From assembly GCF_013376005.1 (NCBI RefSeq), contig NZ_JABMJK010000004.1, positions 542,858 to 606,857 on the forward strand: a DNA stretch of 64,000 nucleotides. Direction: 5' to 3'. The notes beneath the pieces are model-generated. The model had not been told where the DNA came from and did no database searches. It saw only the letters and a list, made by a program, of their open reading frames with translations. Source of the stretch: Duganella sp. SG902 (GTDB taxonomy: Bacteria; Pseudomonadota; Gammaproteobacteria; Burkholderiales; Burkholderiaceae_D). Below are positions 54,309 to 62,498 of the stretch, one piece after another. Each line of letters starts with the position of its first letter. Positions within the stretch are counted from its first letter, which is position 1. Both the position numbers and the translations under genes were made by a program.

Positions 54309-55679
54309 CTAGAAAACCGTTTTTCCTTCGGTGACGCGGCGCAGCGCCAGCCGGTGCAGCGACCAGCTGAGCAGCACCGCCGCCACCGTCAGGCCGATGC
54401 ACAGCCCGATCCAGAAGCCGGCCGCCGCCATGTCGTGGCCAAGGCCCAGCCAGCAGCCGAGCGGCAGCGCGAAGCCCCAGAACGCCAGCAACTGGATCTG
54501 CATCGGCTGGCGCGTGACCTTGTAGCCGCGAATCGCGCTGGAGGTTGCCACCTGCGTGGCGTCCGACAGCTGGAACAGGGCGGCAAACACCAGCAGATAG
54601 GCGCACAGCGCCCGCACCGCCAGGTCGGAGGTGTAGGCGGCGGCGATCTGGTGGCGGAACACCACCATCAGCACGGCCGACAGCACGCCAAACGCCAGCG
54701 CCATGCCGACGCCGACCCAGGCCACAAAGCGCGCACGCACCGCGTCGCCTTCGCCCATCGACTGGCCGACGCGGGTGATCAGCGCGATGCCAAAACTGAG
54801 CGGCACCATGAAGGTAAGTGAACTGAAATTCAGGGCGATCTGGTGCGCGGACACTTCCACCACGCCATAGCGCGCCACCAGCAGGCTGACCGCGCCGAAC
54901 GCGCTGACCTCGGCGAAGTAGGTCACGCCGATCGGCAGGCCGAGGCGCAGGGTGGAGCGGATCTCCGGCCAGTGCGGCCATTCCCAGTGCGTGAACGGAT
55001 AGGTGGCGCGGTAGGCCGGCGCGTAGCGTATCCACAGCAGCATGGCGCCCAGCATCAGCCACATGCACAAGCCGGTCGCCACCGCGCAGCCGACCCCGCC
55101 CAGCGCCGGCAGGCCCCAGTTGCCAAACACCAGCAGCCAGTTGACGAACACATTGAACAGCAGGCCGAGGATGGCGATCACCATCACCGGCTTGGTCTGG
55201 TTGATGGAAGTGCTGTAGCCGTATAGCGCGCGGTAGGCCGCCAGCGGCACCAGGCCGATGCTGATGACGTGCACGAACAACGATGCCTGGCGCTGCACGT
55301 GCGGCGTCAGGTACAGGTGGTCGAACACCAGCGTGGACAGGTTGGCCAGCAGCGCCGCCGCCACGCCCACGCCCAATCCGCTCCACAGCGCCTGGCGCAC
55401 CGTGTGCGGCACCTTGTCCAGCGCGCCGGCGCCGACGTCGTGCGCGACGATGCTGTTCACCGCCATCATGATGCCGGTCACCGTGACCAGGATGATGCCC
55501 CACACCGAGGCGCCCAGCGACACCGCCGCCAGCTCGTCGGCGCTGGTGTGGCCGGTCATGGCGACGTCGGCCACGCCCATGCCGACATTGGCCAGCTGGC
55601 CGATCAGCACCGGCCACGCCAGCGTCCACAGGGCGGCGATTTCTCGGCGGATATTGGGCAGGGTAAAGGTATGCGGCAT
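54309..55679 (-). CDS. MATE-family efflux transporter (NorM-like)
   Basis: 456 residues with twelve hydrophobic helices in two six-helix halves. 'LAWPVLIGQLANVGMGVADV' and 'LGASVWGIILVTVTGIMMAV' in the first half and 'LGLPIGVTYFAEVSAFGAVS' and 'FMVPLSFGIALITRVGQSMG' in the second are typical. Exports cationic drugs or dyes using Na+ or H+ gradients. Its gene lies 80 bases upstream of the S9 peptidase. Confidence 0.9.
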   Translation of the reverse strand: MPHTFTLPNIRREIAALWTLAWPVLIGQLANVGMGVADVAMTGHTSADELAAVSLGASVWGIILVTVTGIMMAVNSIVAHDVGAGALDKVPHTVRQALWSGLGVGVAAALLANLSTLVFDHLYLTPHVQRQASLFVHVISIGLVPLAAYRALYGYSTSINQTKPVMVIAILGLLFNVFVNWLLVFGNWGLPALGGVGCAVATGLCMWLMLGAMLLWIRYAPAYRATYPFTHWEWPHWPEIRSTLRLGLPIGVTYFAEVSAFGAVSLLVARYGVVEVSAHQIALNFSSLTFMVPLSFGIALITRVGQSMGEGDAVRARFVAWVGVGMALAFGVLSAVLMVVFRHQIAAAYTSDLAVRALCAYLLVFAALFQLSDATQVATSSAIRGYKVTRQPMQIQLLAFWGFALPLGCWLGLGHDMAAAGFWIGLCIGLTVAAVLLSWSLHRLALRRVTEGKTVF

Positions 55680-55773
55680 GGACGGGAAAGTGCGTTACAG
55701 AAACGCACAATTTTACTGTGTTGCTAACAGTTTTGCGCGTTATGATGCGTGCTCAGCCCTTTGGAGATGCTCC

Positions 55774-56088
55774 ATGCACCGTATTCTTGCCGCCGTCCTG
55801 CTTTGCGCCAGCCCTGTCGTCTGGGCGGGCGACATCACGCTGTACACGCGCGAACATCTGGGCGGACCCGCCATCACCCTGCACGAGGCCGCACCCGACC
55901 TCGACCTGCAAGGCTTTAACGATAAGACCTCCAGCGTGGTGGTGCACAAGGGCACGTGGGAGGTGTGCGCGGAAAAGCACTACAAGGGCAAGTGCATGGT
56001 GCTCAAGGAAGGCGAGTACGGCCAGCTCAAGGGGTTCGATGACATGATTTCCTCGGTGCGCGAGGTCGAGCCAAGGAAAGCGAAGTAA
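55774..56088 (+). CDS. Beta/gamma-crystallin-like secreted protein
   Basis: 104 residues: signal peptide 'ILAAVLLCASPVVWAG', then one crystallin-like double motif: 'DITLYTREHLGGPAITLHEA' , 'GFNDKTSSVVVHKGTWEVCA', 'KHYKGKCMVLKEGEYGQLKG', 'DDMISSVREVE'. Greek-key motifs of this type often bind calcium. Two cysteines could pair. Function unknown. Confidence 0.8.
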   Translation: MHRILAAVLLCASPVVWAGDITLYTREHLGGPAITLHEAAPDLDLQGFNDKTSSVVVHKGTWEVCAEKHYKGKCMVLKEGEYGQLKGFDDMISSVREVEPRKAK

Positions 56089-56115
56089 CGAACCACCTGT
56101 GCGCGCACGCGTTCG

Positions 56116-56862
56116 TCAACGCGCGCTGTCAATAATCGTGCCGCCATCGGGAGTGAGGCTGTAACCGGTCAGGAACTGTGCATCCCGGCTGGCAAGGAAC
56201 AGGACTACCGGGGCGATGTCCTCTTCGGGCGAGCCGAAGCGGGCCAGCGCGCTGCTTGGGGCAGGGGTGTTGGCGGCGGCCGCACCCCACGTGTCCGCGA
56301 CCGGCAATACATTGTTGACGGTGATCTTGTCGGCTCCCCATTCCCGTGCGGCGGTCCTGGTGAGGGCTCGCACCGCCTCCTTCGCCATGTTGTAGGGACC
56401 GTAGCCCATGAGGCCACTGACGCCGGCAAGCGAACCGAAGTTGATGACCCGTCCTTCCCCGCTCGCCTTCAGATAGGGGTAGCAAGCCTGCATCATGCGC
56501 AGGTAGGCGATCGGGCCGACGTCGAAGTTGCGCTGCAGTTGGGATACCGACAGCTCGATGATGGATGAAAACGGCGCGGACGGATCGAAGGCATTGTTGA
56601 CGAGGATGTCGATGCCGCCGTAGGTCCTTGCCACTTGCTCGACCGCCGCCTTGATCTGGCCGGCGTCGCTGATATCGCAGACGATACCCAGCGCGGCGCC
56701 TCCCGCTGCTTCAATGTCGGCCACCACAGCCTGGACATTCGCCGGCGTGAGTGAGAGGGCCGCCACTTTGGCCCCCTCCGCCGCGAATAATTTTGCGGTC
56801 GCACGGCCGATGCCTCGGCCCGCGCCGGTGACGATGGCCACTTTCCCATTGAGTCGATTCAT
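56116..56862 (-). CDS. Short-chain dehydrogenase/reductase
   Basis: 248 residues. Cofactor motif 'VTGAGRGIGRATAKLFA' (TGxxxGIG), 'DILVNNAFDPSAPF' (NNA-type), catalytic 'FGSLAGVSGLMGYGPYNMAK' with Ser and YxxxK, and 'FLTGYSLTPDGGTIID' at the end. NAD(P)-dependent oxidoreductase of unknown substrate. In tandem with a DoxX-like gene and divergent from an HxlR regulator, a usual set for redox or quinone stress response. Confidence 0.9.
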   Translation of the reverse strand: MNRLNGKVAIVTGAGRGIGRATAKLFAAEGAKVAALSLTPANVQAVVADIEAAGGAALGIVCDISDAGQIKAAVEQVARTYGGIDILVNNAFDPSAPFSSIIELSVSQLQRNFDVGPIAYLRMMQACYPYLKASGEGRVINFGSLAGVSGLMGYGPYNMAKEAVRALTRTAAREWGADKITVNNVLPVADTWGAAAANTPAPSSALARFGSPEEDIAPVVLFLASRDAQFLTGYSLTPDGGTIIDSAR

Positions 56863-56873
56863 GCTATTTCCTT

Positions 56874-57281
56874 TCAGTTGAGCGTTGCAGGTTGAGTGGC
56901 CACGGTGAGGCCATATTGCGAGGGTGTTTCACGGGCGCCATTCTGGGTGGCGAGTGACATGATCAGCAGCAGCAGGCCCACGGCCGCAGGCAGGGCATCC
57001 TTGTACTTGCCAACTCCGAGGTGAGCCAGGCCGGCCAGAAGCAGGTGAAAGAACATGCCGGCATAGGCAAGATCGCTCAGGGGCACGTTGACCCGCCAGA
57101 GTATCGCCACGACAGCCAGCACCTTCACCACGATGAGCAGCGGCACGAGGTAACCGGGGTAGCCGAGCTCGGCCAGTTGCGCCCGCACCCAGCTGGTCTT
57201 GACCAGGTAGAGCGTGGCGGAAGTCAGATAGAGCAGCGACAGCAATGCTGAGCTGATCCAGTACACGTTGTTAATGGTCAT
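56874..57281 (-). CDS. DoxX-like membrane protein
   Basis: 135 residues, four hydrophobic helices: 'ISSALLSLLYLTSATLYLVK', 'ELGYPGYLVPLLIVVKVLAV', 'LAYAGMFFHLLLAGLAHLGV', 'LPAAVGLLLLIMSLATQ'. The 'LGYPGYL..L...K.LA' spacing matches DoxX-like (PF13564-type) proteins. AGGAGA precedes ATG at 57281. Upstream of the SDR gene by 11 bases, hence one transcript. Confidence 0.82.
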   Translation of the reverse strand: MTINNVYWISSALLSLLYLTSATLYLVKTSWVRAQLAELGYPGYLVPLLIVVKVLAVVAILWRVNVPLSDLAYAGMFFHLLLAGLAHLGVGKYKDALPAAVGLLLLIMSLATQNGARETPSQYGLTVATQPATLN

Positions 57282-57366
57282 AAAGTTCTCCTGTGGGCAT
57301 CGACATGGCGTAAGAATGTCGGCTAATATGAAAACCCGCAAGTAGGATGAATTATCAGGGGTTAGT

Positions 57367-57747
57367 ATGAAAAACCAGACTAATGTCGTTGACGAAGTCA
57401 ATATGCATGAGGAAATGCGCAGGGCCTTTGGCCTCCTCGCAGGCAAATGGAAATTGGAAATCATGTGGCTGCTCAATCAGCGGATCTATCGCTTCGGCGA
57501 GCTAAAAAAGGCGATTCCCGGTATCACGCAGCACATGCTGACGGCGCAGCTGCGTGAGCTTGAGCAAGATGGCTTGGTGTCCAGGACCGTCTATGCCGAA
57601 GTTCCTCCGCGCGTTGAGTACGCGATCACGTTGAAGGCACAAGGACTAGGGCCGACAATGGAGGCATTGACAGCCTGGTGGCTGCAGTACGGCGCCACGG
57701 TGCCGGCCAAGCCAGTGGCCAGGGGACGCAAACCCAAAGTGGCCTAG
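57367..57747 (+). CDS. HxlR-family transcriptional regulator
   Basis: 126 residues. HxlR winged helix: 'MRRAFGLLAGKWKLEIMWLL', 'RFGELKKAIPGITQHMLTAQ', 'RELEQDGLVSRTVYAEVPPR', 'VEYAITLKAQGL'. It lacks the N-terminal cysteine used by redox-sensing HypR/QorR. Divergent from doxX-SDR, which it probably controls from the shared 85-base region. Confidence 0.88.
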   Translation: MKNQTNVVDEVNMHEEMRRAFGLLAGKWKLEIMWLLNQRIYRFGELKKAIPGITQHMLTAQLRELEQDGLVSRTVYAEVPPRVEYAITLKAQGLGPTMEALTAWWLQYGATVPAKPVARGRKPKVA

Positions 57748-57825
57748 CCTGGCGTCCCTCGGGCGAACTACGCGTTCCCGGCATTTGCGCTAGACTGGCG
57801 GGGACCCACAACAGGAGCGGGCAAC

Positions 57826-57876
57826 GTGGAATACAAGGATTACTACCAGACCCTGGGCGTGGCCAATTGGCAGTAG
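57826..57876 (+). pseudogene. cbpA: 5' stub of a CbpA/DnaJ-type co-chaperone gene, cut by an island
   Basis: GTG start with AGGAG eight bases upstream, then a peptide beginning VEYKDYYQTLGVA, the exact opening of CbpA-type J-domain proteins. After codon 13 (57864) similarity stops and the frame ends with NWQ and a stop at 57874. The J-domain HPD and everything after it are missing. Marks the left edge of the AT-richer island. Confidence 0.75.
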
Positions 57877-57900
57877 GGCTAAATCGACGTTAGACCCTAG

Positions 57901-57921
57901 CGTACAAAATACGTACAAAAT
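57901..57921 (+). repeat. Direct repeat CGTACAAAAT at the island edge
   Basis: CGTACAAAAT at 57901-57910 and again at 57912-57921, within 60 bases of the truncated cbpA. Short tandem sites at an element end are often recombinase arm sites; the role here is not shown. Confidence 0.4.
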
Positions 57922-57963
57922 CTGCGAACTTTCAGCTAGCTTATTTCACCTTCGGAAAATGAC

Positions 57964-57987
57964 AAAGCGCCCATTGCGGGCGCTTTT
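57964..57987. terminator. Terminator of the DUF6641-like gene
   Basis: AAAGCGCCC (57964-57972), loop ATTGC, GGGCGCTTT (57978-57986), symmetrical enough to act on both strands. Confidence 0.75.
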
Positions 57988-58006
57988 GCTATCTGGGCTT
58001 TACGGA

Positions 58007-58450
58007 TCACTTCTTAGCGAAGCCTTTGCGCAGCGCGCCGCTCATCACTTCAATCTGGGCGTCCAACTCGCCAGCAGTTACAGCAGCTTTCAGCGTTTCC
58101 AGCGTCGGAATCAGATCAGCTTGCGCGGCCAGCTCGATAGCCGCTTTACCCTTCGACAGTTCCAGCGGCTTAGTGCCGTATTTGACGACCAGACACAGCT
58201 TGCCGCTGTCATCAGTAAACCACCAAGGCTTAACGCGCTTCGGCATTTCAACGCGCTTGCTCTCGCCGGATTCCTGATCTTTCACGGTGCGAATACGCGT
58301 CGGCGCGTACACGCCGCCTTCCTGCTGGGCTTGCGCGTAAGCGACCTGCTCGTTCAGTTTTGCGATCAGCATGTCACGGCGACGTGCGATTGGCGATACA
58401 GGGGCAGGGCGTTTTACGGTAACGATTTTCAAGCTGCTGAGCAGGGACAT
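58007..58450 (-). CDS. DUF6641-like protein
   Basis: 147 residues. 'MSLLSSLKIVTVKRPAPVSP', 'IARRRDMLIAKLNEQVAYAQ', 'RVEMPKRVKPWWFTDDSGKL', 'VVKYGTKPLELSKGKAAIEL' resemble the DUF6641 family found on islands and prophage-like regions; I am fairly but not fully sure. Basic, no membrane segment. ATG at 58450 is used because AAGGA lies eight bases upstream. Confidence 0.65.
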   Translation of the reverse strand: MSLLSSLKIVTVKRPAPVSPIARRRDMLIAKLNEQVAYAQAQQEGGVYAPTRIRTVKDQESGESKRVEMPKRVKPWWFTDDSGKLCLVVKYGTKPLELSKGKAAIELAAQADLIPTLETLKAAVTAGELDAQIEVMSGALRKGFAKK

Positions 58451-58583
58451 TTTTGCCATCCTTAATAGTTGTTCATGTAAAGGATGGTGCGCGATAGTTG
58501 ATAAAAAATCAACAAAAGAGTGACTGTATGACGCAACAGGTGTCGGCTCAACAGACATTTGCCCATAACTGTTTAACGCCTCT

Positions 58584-59093
58584 TCAATAATTAGAACGTA
58601 GTACTTCTCCTAGCGCCTTCATGGTCTGCGTAAATTGTGACGCTGATTCATGGTGAATCGCTTCAGCGTGCTCACGATTTTCTGAATAGGCTATAGAAGA
58701 AACAGTGGAATGTAATGAACGAAGTTCAGATCGCAAATTGTCATCAAAAACACGCTCTACAAGACAACTCAGTTTCTGATTTTGTAATCTAAAACCCTCG
58801 TCCAAATCAGGTCCAAGCCTATTTTTCTTCCAATCCTTATTAGTCCGGTAAGCCTCTAAATCGGAGAGATAGATCCTTGCAGAAAAACGCATCAGATCAT
58901 GAAAGCAATCTTGTACCTGAAGGATTGTCTCGCGCTGAAATGCTCTTCGACGCTCATCACGCTCATCCCGAGTTTTTGCAGATTGCAAGCTTGCCGCATT
59001 ACGACTGTTAATTGTAGTAGTTGCGATGCTGGTCAACGCCCCGACCGCCGCCCCGCAGAGTGTACCTATAAATGCCCATGTGATTGGTTCCAT
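58584..59093 (-). CDS. Membrane-anchored hypothetical protein
   Basis: 169 residues: an N-terminal helix 'WAFIGTLCGAAVGALTSIAT' anchors the protein, followed by a long charged helical region ('RDERDERRRAFQRETILQVQ', 'LSCLVERVFDDNLRSELRSL'). Cysteines C68 and C119 region could be coincidental. Not recognised. Codon use is visibly less GC-rich than in the genes left of 57800. Confidence 0.65.
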   Translation of the reverse strand: MEPITWAFIGTLCGAAVGALTSIATTTINSRNAASLQSAKTRDERDERRRAFQRETILQVQDCFHDLMRFSARIYLSDLEAYRTNKDWKKNRLGPDLDEGFRLQNQKLSCLVERVFDDNLRSELRSLHSTVSSIAYSENREHAEAIHHESASQFTQTMKALGEVLRSNY

Positions 59094-59128
59094 TTCCGCC
59101 TACGCAGTTAAAAAGACAATCGATACTA

Positions 59129-59470
59129 TCATTTTTTATTACCGCGTCGTGAAGCTACCTCGATAGCTCTTATGTAGCTGAAATCAATCGAGGTATCATC
59201 AATCCTATAGACATAAAAGCAAGAGGTCATCCCGTTATGCTCTTTATCTCGGTCCCTAAAAAAATAAGCAATACCCTTCCCTGACTTTGTACTTTCTGCG
59301 GGCATATCGCGGTCATATTCTTGGAGTAGTGCCGCTAAATCGCTTTGGTCTGAAATGTTTTTTACACGTTCACCGTCCGATAGACCATTTAATATCGCTT
59401 TAAAATGCGCTTTTGCCGCAGTTTGCGTTGCCCAGAATTTTCCATTTGAAAGTAGTACAGATTTAGCCAT
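59129..59470 (-). CDS. DUF3223 (DCL-domain) protein
   Basis: 113 residues. 'FWATQTAAKAHFKAILNGLS', 'DQSDLAALLQEYDRDMPAES', 'GIAYFFRDRD' and 'CFYVYRIDDTSIDFSYIRAI' match the DUF3223/DCL pattern (paired Lys/His-rich start and Arg-x-Asp-Gly-Ser-like FSY end). Such domains occur beside mobile genes and plant DCL proteins; the bacterial role is unknown. GGAG six bases before the ATG at 59470 decides the start. Confidence 0.75.
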   Translation of the reverse strand: MAKSVLLSNGKFWATQTAAKAHFKAILNGLSDGERVKNISDQSDLAALLQEYDRDMPAESTKSGKGIAYFFRDRDKEHNGMTSCFYVYRIDDTSIDFSYIRAIEVASRRGNKK

Positions 59471-59537
59471 ACAATCTCCATGCCCTATGAATCTATAACG
59501 ACGACATAAAAGACCATTCAAAACAATGGATATTAAG

Positions 59538-61451
59538 TTAATTTCGCACGTCTAGTGAACGGGCATTCGGACTAAACGACCTTCCTGCGACTAGATCCTC
59601 TCTTTCCAATAACGGATTTATTTCCGACGTGGCAAATATTAATTGAAAATCAACATCAAAACCTTCACATTCGTTAACGATAATCTCTTGGAGCCGGTGA
59701 CTGCGTTCCTTCTCCATGCCTCCATCATCTATCCCGTCAAGCATCATAAAACGCGGAACACGCATGTACGGGTGTTTGATGCTGGCAGTTAATAACGCTA
59801 AGTGGAAAATGTGTCTCAACACGACAGCCGAACTTTCGGAGAAATTCTTTGCGCCATTCACATACACAGCATTCTCAACAAAGTCGAATATTACTTCGCG
59901 AGGATTTTTGAATTCTTCTTGCAATGGTAGATCTAATTTTAGTAGCCTTTGCATAGCACTGGAAACAGTGGCTGCTACTTCTGCTTTGCGGCTATCTTGA
60001 CGTACCGCGAGCTGGCGCACTCGGTCTTCTAGTTTGATCTTTTCATTATGTAACAAATCACGCTTGGCTTGTAATTCTGCAATAACCGCAGCTAGCTTTT
60101 GGCGTTCGTAAGCTTGACGAATTTCTTCGTCTAAATTACCGATTTTCCTAGCGGCTTCTTCAATTGCCAGTTCAACCTCACTTGACCAAGACGACTCCAG
60201 ATCACGATACTTTTGTTCTAACGCCCGTAATTGATCCGTAATCAGCGGAATGTTTGTTCTTAACTCTTCGATATTTTTTGCTCGCCCTTCTAATAGCGAT
60301 TCTGACTCTTTTAATTGGACGTTTATTTCATTTCTCATCCTTAGTAACTGCATTTCACCTCGGCCATCGCCTAATTCCTGCGTGCAAAGATGGCAGTGAT
60401 CGTGATCCTTTTCACTAAGTAATGGCGAGAGGCAGCTTGGGCAGAAATCAAATCTTAAGTTGCCAAAATAAGAGCGGGTTTCTTTCGATTCATCTAAATT
60501 CTGTAATCTTGCACGCAACTCGGCTACGAACATTGTAGAATCAGTTTGATCAAGTTCTAAAGAATGCAGTTGATCTTTAGCTTCAAACTCTTTGCGGCGC
60601 ATATCGTTAAGCTGCTGTCGTAAGTTATCTGGAAAGGCTTGTGCAGCTTTTCGTTCCTTGTTGGTGATAGTACGCTTCTGCTTAAGTTCTATCAAATTAG
60701 CAGACTGCTGAGTGCGCGCTTCTTCAAGTTCGGTGATTTTGATGTTTAAAAAATCCAAACTTTCTGACTGCCCTGAACGACCTAAAACATTGTAAATGCT
60801 ACGTAATTCGCTTTCCTGTTTTCCTAAAAGCGAATCGATCTCCCTCAACCTTAATTGAGCAGAATATAATTCGTCATCATAGACTCCACAAAGATACCCA
60901 CCAACCATATCGCGAGTTAACGGCGTATCGAAACTATCTAGGCGAAATATGGGACTGTGAACTGATGGCTGGTCTGCGTACAGGACCCTAAGTAGCTGAT
61001 GTAGCGTAAGATTTGACGCGCCATCACCTTGGGCTTGGGGCATCTCAAGCGCCTCGATCAATGCCTGTGAGAAGCTAATCCGATGTGCGCTGCGTAAAAA
61101 TGGGTACAATTCCCAATCTTGCGAGCCTGCTTTGAGCGCAGATTCCAGGGTTCCCCAATAAATCGCCATCGGCCTTTTCAGGCTTTCGCTAATTTCTCTT
61201 CGTAAAGTGGCTACTTTTCCGTTAAGCTCGACTTCTACAAGGGTATCTGTACACATTAGTGCCTCTTGCTTCCACCGGATGTTTTCAGCACCAAGTGAAA
61301 AAGCAAGCATATCCATTATAGTAGTTTTTCCACTACTATTTCGACCACGAATTACGTTTACGCCCGCGTGAAACTCGCAATCAAAGGCTTTATGTCCGCT
61401 TTGAAAAACTATTAGTCGGTTTATTTTAAGTGTTGGTTTATATAAAGTCAT
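59538..61451 (-). CDS. SMC/Rad50-like ATPase of an ABC three-component (ABC-3C) system
   Basis: 637 residues. Walker A 'GRNSSGKTT' (residues 36-44), two coiled-coil stretches around a zinc motif C337-P-S-C340 ... C353-H-L-C356, an ABC-signature-like 'NFSESSAVVLRH' near 536 and Walker B 'FMMLDGIDDGG' near 568-578. This is the SMC-like ATPase layout of ABC-3C conflict systems, which pair an ATPase with a middle component and a third (effector-linked) component. Fourth gene of the operon, overlapping the middle component by 14 bases. Expected to sense DNA or nucleoprotein structures; no activity is shown by sequence alone. Confidence 0.82.
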   Translation of the reverse strand: MTLYKPTLKINRLIVFQSGHKAFDCEFHAGVNVIRGRNSSGKTTIMDMLAFSLGAENIRWKQEALMCTDTLVEVELNGKVATLRREISESLKRPMAIYWGTLESALKAGSQDWELYPFLRSAHRISFSQALIEALEMPQAQGDGASNLTLHQLLRVLYADQPSVHSPIFRLDSFDTPLTRDMVGGYLCGVYDDELYSAQLRLREIDSLLGKQESELRSIYNVLGRSGQSESLDFLNIKITELEEARTQQSANLIELKQKRTITNKERKAAQAFPDNLRQQLNDMRRKEFEAKDQLHSLELDQTDSTMFVAELRARLQNLDESKETRSYFGNLRFDFCPSCLSPLLSEKDHDHCHLCTQELGDGRGEMQLLRMRNEINVQLKESESLLEGRAKNIEELRTNIPLITDQLRALEQKYRDLESSWSSEVELAIEEAARKIGNLDEEIRQAYERQKLAAVIAELQAKRDLLHNEKIKLEDRVRQLAVRQDSRKAEVAATVSSAMQRLLKLDLPLQEEFKNPREVIFDFVENAVYVNGAKNFSESSAVVLRHIFHLALLTASIKHPYMRVPRFMMLDGIDDGGMEKERSHRLQEIIVNECEGFDVDFQLIFATSEINPLLEREDLVAGRSFSPNARSLDVRN

Positions 61452-61938
61452 ATCTGTATTCCATTAACTCAGTTCTGTGCTTCAATCCGTTTACTCCCAG
61501 GAGAGGAATTGTCGATAATTCATCGAGCACGAAACGGGATACATTGTCGTGTGATTTTACAAATGACCTAATGTATGAGTTTAATGAGTCCGGGATAGGT
61601 AATTTTGTACGAGTAACATATCCAACTTCAAAGCGATCTAGATCAATAAGGCTTGCCGCCGCGATACATTTTAGTGCCGCGTCTTGAATGAATCGCATGT
61701 CTCGGAACGTCGTTCTTATATTAATAGGGTCATGATACTGATTACTGAGAAGCTTGGCTTCTTTCCGAATAGGGGTCATCCCTTGAGGGATCTTGACTTG
61801 TGCAACAGCAGACGGATAGAGAAGGAGGAATTCAAGTATTCGTGCTTTATCGATCTCCAAATCTTGCACTTTGTCAATTACAGCTAGTAATCGGAAAATG
61901 CAATGATAGGCATCATATCCTGGGTGATAAATCAGCAT
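61438..61938 (-). CDS. ABC-3C middle component (MC5-like)
   Basis: 166 residues, mostly helical, opening 'MLIYHPGYDAYHCIFRLLAV' and 'LEIDKARILEFLLLYPSAVA', with 'RTTFRDMRFIQDAALKCIAA' and 'LDELSTIPLLGVNGLKHRTE' later. The 'HPGYDAYH...R' opening and 'D..RI.DF.LLFP' pattern match the middle component class usually named MC5. It bridges the ATPase and the third component. It overlaps both neighbours (7 bases upstream, 14 bases downstream). Confidence 0.72.
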   Translation of the reverse strand: MLIYHPGYDAYHCIFRLLAVIDKVQDLEIDKARILEFLLLYPSAVAQVKIPQGMTPIRKEAKLLSNQYHDPINIRTTFRDMRFIQDAALKCIAAASLIDLDRFEVGYVTRTKLPIPDSLNSYIRSFVKSHDNVSRFVLDELSTIPLLGVNGLKHRTELMEYRYDFI

Positions 61939-62498
61939 TTATCCCACCTTATGTGGCAATTTCCACCAAGGAAATATATTAAGGAAAAGAGATCCTTTGC
62001 GGTAATTTCTAAAAGGTTTTCCCCAAGTATAGATTTGGTATCATTTATAACCTTTAAGATAGCTTGATCGATTGCCGCTCGTCCAGCTTCAATTTGAATC
62101 ATTGGGGTTGCGGTTAGCATAAAATTGGTATGGAGCTCATCCAGAACAATCGTAAAGATTCGTTGTGCTGTACTAGATGTTTGCCTTCGCATGATCGCCT
62201 TAAAGGCACTTTCCTTCATTGCCTTGGCGACTGAAAGTTGATCGAGACGACCACTATCCTGAAGTTTTGCTTCAAGGCCGCGAACGTCTCCGTCCGTCGT
62301 GCTAGTCATGTAGTGCTGAAGTTGCTCACAAAATCCTCCGGCTGTATCTTTATCAGGATCGTCTTGCCTGAGTTTGATATACAGCCTTGTGAGTTCGCTA
62401 TTCCCTAGGGCAAGGGGAGATGAGAAATTGAAGTTGTTTTCGGTTTTGTTGCCACCGACAAGGTCGCCGGTTACAACGTTGTCGTTCTGTTCGCTCAC
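61932..62498 (-). CDS. ABC-3C third component with N-terminal TG-VGG tag
   Basis: 188 residues. Begins with a short tag 'VVTGDLVGGNKTENNFNF', then a helical domain ('ELTRLYIKLRQDDPDKDTAG', 'FCEQLQHYMTSTTDGDVRGL', 'LSVAKAMKESAFKAIMRRQT', 'LGENLLEITAKDLFSLIYFL', 'GNCHIRWDKC') of the kind that ends ABC-3C effectors. No enzymatic effector domain is fused. Start is GTG at 62498, overlapping the stop of the small membrane gene (GTGA). The tag recurs in that membrane protein. Confidence 0.72.
   Translation of the reverse strand: MSEQNDNVVTGDLVGGNKTENNFNFSSPLALGNSELTRLYIKLRQDDPDKDTAGGFCEQLQHYMTSTTDGDVRGLEAKLQDSGRLDQLSVAKAMKESAFKAIMRRQTSSTAQRIFTIVLDELHTNFMLTATPMIQIEAGRAAIDQAILKVINDTKSILGENLLEITAKDLFSLIYFLGGNCHIRWDKC

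Noticed and set aside
52021..55710. A single 1229-residue minus-strand frame spanning the S9 peptidase and MATE region
   Set aside because: Only the last 735 residues resemble a protein family. The upstream part is an Arg/Gly/Ala-rich shadow of the MATE gene, and a signal peptide begins at 54228.
57748..57960. A tRNA gene as island attachment site
   Set aside because: No cloverleaf or CCA-end-like sequence is visible; the junction lies in the cbpA-type coding sequence.
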